A stretch of 64,000 bases of DNA from Amycolatopsis acidiphila (GTDB lineage: Bacteria > Actinomycetota > Actinomycetes > Mycobacteriales > Pseudonocardiaceae), in contig NZ_CP090063.1 of the NCBI RefSeq assembly GCF_021391495.1, positions 4,402,001 to 4,466,000 of the forward strand, read 5' to 3'. Under the pieces are notes generated by a model, which was not told where the DNA came from, made no database searches, and saw only the letters and a list, made by a program, of their open reading frames with translations. A program made the translations under genes and the position numbers. Of this stretch, positions 62,285 through 64,000 are shown piece by piece. How positions within the stretch are numbered: the first letter of the stretch is position 1; each line of letters opens with the position of its first letter.

Positions 62285-63169
62285 TTATTCAGCCGGCAGG
62301 TTCTCGCCCACGGTCTCGAGCTCGGCGCCGACCGTCGTGGGCCACGCTTCGGCGATCGCGTCCGCACTCCAGCCACCCTCGGCGTAGGCGGCGGCGACCT
62401 GCTTCGGATGCGACCACAGCGAGAGCCGGTCACCGCCGATGCCGATGGCCTGCCCGGTGACGCCGGCGGCCGCGTCGGAGGCGAGGAACGCCACGAGCCC
62501 GGCGGCGTCCTCGGGTGTGCCGAACGCCAGCGCCCTGCGCGCGAACGACGGCACCGGCTCACCGGCTCGCAGCGCGTCGACGTAGCCCTTGAGCCCGGGA
62601 ATGGTCTCGGTCATCGCGGTGGCGGCGACCGGGACGACCGCGTTCACGGTGATCCGCGCCCTGGCCAGCTCCATCGACCAGGTCCGCGCGAACCCGACGA
62701 TGCCGGCCTTGGCCGCGGAGTAGTTGGTCTGCCCGAAGTTGCCGCGCTGCCCGGCCGGGGAGCCGACCAGGATCAGCCTGCCGCCCTCGCCCTGCTCGCG
62801 CATCCGCCGCACGGCCGCGCGGGCGCAGGTGAAGGTGCCGCGCAGGTGCACGTCGACGACCGTGTCGAAGTCGTCGTCGGTCATCTTCCACAGCACCTTG
62901 TCGCGCAGCACGCCCGCGTTGGTGACCAGCACGTCGAGCCGGCCGAACTCCCCGACCGCGCGGCGCACGAGCGCTTCGGCCAGCGTGGTGCCGCCCACCG
63001 CACCGACCTCGGCGACCCCGCCGACCTCCTTGGCCGCCGCCTCGGCGGCGTCCGCGTCCACGTCGTTGACCACGACCTTCGCGCCGTTCGCGGCGAGCTC
63101 CCTGGCGTAGGCGAGGCCGAGGCCGCGCCCGCTGCCCGTCACGATCGCGACCTTGCCGGTCAGGTCCAT
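62285..63169 (-). CDS. couN: SDR 3-hydroxyacyl-CoA dehydrogenase (CouN-like)
   Basis: A 294-residue short-chain dehydrogenase. The cofactor motif is TGSGRGLGLAYARELAANG, then VNDVDADAA and NAGVLRDK; the catalytic residues are in VGSPAGQRGNFGQTNYSAAKAGIVGF (Ser, Tyr and Lys of Y-S-A-A-K). The C-terminal extension (SHPKQVAAAYAEGGWSADAIAEAW) is typical of the beta-oxidation/MFE SDR group. First gene of the minus-strand operon; oxidises the 3-hydroxy-acyl-CoA made by the MaoC hydratase. Divergent from the MarR gene. Confidence 0.87.
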   Translation of the reverse strand: MDLTGKVAIVTGSGRGLGLAYARELAANGAKVVVNDVDADAAEAAAKEVGGVAEVGAVGGTTLAEALVRRAVGEFGRLDVLVTNAGVLRDKVLWKMTDDDFDTVVDVHLRGTFTCARAAVRRMREQGEGGRLILVGSPAGQRGNFGQTNYSAAKAGIVGFARTWSMELARARITVNAVVPVAATAMTETIPGLKGYVDALRAGEPVPSFARRALAFGTPEDAAGLVAFLASDAAAGVTGQAIGIGGDRLSLWSHPKQVAAAYAEGGWSADAIAEAWPTTVGAELETVGENLPAE

Positions 63170-63207
63170 GGGTCGAGCCTCCTCGTCGAACGTTCTGCCG
63201 AGAAGTA

Positions 63208-63245
63208 GATGTACTCAACAATCGTTATAACTGTCAACCATTGTT
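63208..63245. promoter_or_regulatory. couN promoter and dyad in the couN/couR gap
   Basis: On the minus strand TTGACA (63237-63232), 18-bp spacer, TACATC (63213-63208) forms a good promoter for the operon starting at 63169. AACAAT (63217-63222) and ATTGTT (63240-63245), separated by 17 bp, frame the -35 element and may bind the MarR product. Confidence 0.6.
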
Positions 63246-63300
63246 TCCGTCATGTGGTTTGCTGGCAGAATGGGCTCGCAGCTCACGGGGAGGAGGAGTC

Positions 63301-63738
63301 ATCGGCACTTCGGGGAACGGCACCCGCCCCACGCTCGACACGGACGCGGGGTTCCTGCTGGCGCGCGCGGGGGGCAAGGCCATCCGGGCGGTCAACCGGG
63401 CGCTCGAGCCGTTCGGCCTGCGCACCCGGCACTTCACCGTGCTGATGGCGGCCGCGGAGCACGGCGGGCTGTCCCAGCGAGAGCTCGGCGACCTGCTGGG
63501 CATCGACCCGAGCGCGGTCGTGGCACTCGTGGACGACCTGCAGCGGGCGGGCCTCGTCCGCCGCGACCCGCACCCGGAGGACCGGCGCACCCGGCTAGTG
63601 GTGCTCACCGGCGTGGGCGAGAAGACGTTCGACCAGGCGACGGAGGTGGCGCTGAAGGTCGAGGACGAGGCCTTCGCCCCGCTCGACGCCGGCGAGCGCG
63701 CCACCCTGATCGAGCTGCTGCGGCGCATCGCGCGCTGA
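63301..63738 (+). CDS. couR: MarR-family regulator of cou genes (CouR-like)
   Basis: A MarR repressor of about 145 residues. The HTH is VLMAAAEHGGLSQRELGDLLGIDPSAVVALVDDLQRAGLVRR, with the wing RDPHPEDRRTRLVVLTGVGEK. No ATG, GTG or TTG lies in frame near the very strong ribosome site GGGGAGGAGGAG (63287-63298); the first in-frame codon after it is ATC (63301), so a rare AUC start is proposed. The only alternative is a TTG at 63241 without a ribosome site. CouR in Rhodococcus releases DNA on binding p-coumaroyl-CoA. Confidence 0.82.
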   Translation: MGTSGNGTRPTLDTDAGFLLARAGGKAIRAVNRALEPFGLRTRHFTVLMAAAEHGGLSQRELGDLLGIDPSAVVALVDDLQRAGLVRRDPHPEDRRTRLVVLTGVGEKTFDQATEVALKVEDEAFAPLDAGERATLIELLRRIAR

Positions 63739-63805
63739 CCCGCCGTGTCTGCTGCGACATGGATCACGTCATCTCAATCGGTGAGCCTTGTCGCCCTATC
63801 GGGGG

Positions 63806-63835
63806 AAAATCAGTTAGCATAGGTCAACTAATTTT
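63806..63835. promoter_or_regulatory. 30-bp palindrome upstream of MFS gene, likely CouR operator
   Basis: AAAATCAGTT-N10-AACTAATTTT (63806-63815 and 63826-63835), with 9 of 10 arm positions matching, lies between the MarR gene and the MFS transporter gene. Its AT-rich arms stand out from the surroundings. Confidence 0.7.
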
Positions 63836-63877
63836 CCTCTTAGGTCAATGGCGACGTGAGCTTCCCTGGTTGGAGTG

Positions 63878-64000
63878 ATGGAAGTGCAGTCTGCCCAGCA
63901 GACGGTGGACGCCCCGGTCGAACCGCGCCGGCACAAGCGCACCTGGTCGGTCGACGAGCTCGGCCCGCGGTACAAGTGGATCGCGTTGTCGAACACGACG
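63878..64000 (+). CDS. couT: MFS transporter, N-terminus only (CouT-like)
   Basis: The first 41 codons of a transporter that runs past the window end (MEVQSAQQTVDAPVEPRR, then RYKWIALSNTT). The sequence KWIALSNTT marks the start of helix 1 of DHA2-type MFS exporters and importers in actinobacteria. ATG 63878 has GGAG only 3 nt away, so GTG 63884 with better spacing is possible. By position it may be CouT, the hydroxycinnamate transporter; only its tail end is missing evidence. Confidence 0.65.
   Translation, partial: MEVQSAQQTVDAPVEPRRHKRTWSVDELGPRYKWIALSNTT

Overview
The window looks like chromosome from a high-GC actinomycete, most likely a member of the Pseudonocardiales such as Amycolatopsis. 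GTG starts and 4-nt ATGA/GTGA overlaps are frequent, and the conserved genes are typically actinobacterial: the alaS-yqgF-mltG-aroE block, rarA, aspS, an Rv2578c-type radical SAM gene, and DasR with a split sugar PTS. Genus is inference; there is no rRNA, tRNA, IS transposase or CRISPR array.

Layout. 1-3.7 kb: the end of a prepilin peptidase gene, about 1.1 kb of non-coding degenerate repeats that includes a 26-bp minisatellite, then an ECF sigma/anti-sigma operon facing a secreted Rieske lipoprotein gene; both face outward from one palindrome that holds two SigL-like promoters. 3.7-6.6 kb: a DasR-controlled GlcNAc/glucose PTS (EIIA, EIIB, regulator, EIIC); the HPr gene 44 kb away carries a matching DasR site. 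6.6-10.1 kb: a serine hydrolase, a secreted trypsin and a small dehydrogenase operon. 10.1-27.5 kb: the housekeeping core (aroE, mltG, yqgF, alaS, rarA, aspS) with a QueA-like gene under a MerR-type promoter; it ends in a radical SAM gene split by an intein. 27.6-41.1 kb: an ArsR-SRPBCC fusion, an aldolase-like PLP enzyme, an aldehyde dehydrogenase, an acetate-type symporter, a Na+/H+ antiporter with a C-terminal UBP zinc finger, an M20 peptidase, a flavin monooxygenase/MBL operon facing a MarR gene, and small proteins. 41.2-49.7 kb: a secreted GH2 enzyme, an amidohydrolase, a frameshifted KDG kinase facing an IclR gene, a VOC enzyme, a decayed DHFR-like gene, HPr and a LacI regulator. 49.8-54.6 kb: a LacI-controlled sugar/polyol ABC importer operon with two dehydrogenases.

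54.7-64 kb is the most coherent pathway. Genes for a CoA ligase, MaoC hydratase, SDR dehydrogenase and amidohydrolase, with a MarR regulator and an MFS transporter, match the hydroxycinnamate (cou) locus described in Rhodococcus. Directly behind it, on the same strand, lie VanA/VanB-type vanillate demethylase genes with a 71-residue protein between them, an IclR regulator and a ring-cleaving dioxygenase. Read together, the genes would shorten the side chain of ferulate or p-coumarate through CoA esters and then demethylate the vanillate formed.

Non-gene signals worth attention are the minisatellite, the paired ECF promoters, the two DasR sites, several operator palindromes beside their likely regulators, and a recurring palindrome (TCCACWGTGGA, within GTCC-N5-GGAC) found inside coding sequences far more often than base composition predicts. 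Two genes (KDG kinase and DHFR-like) look broken.
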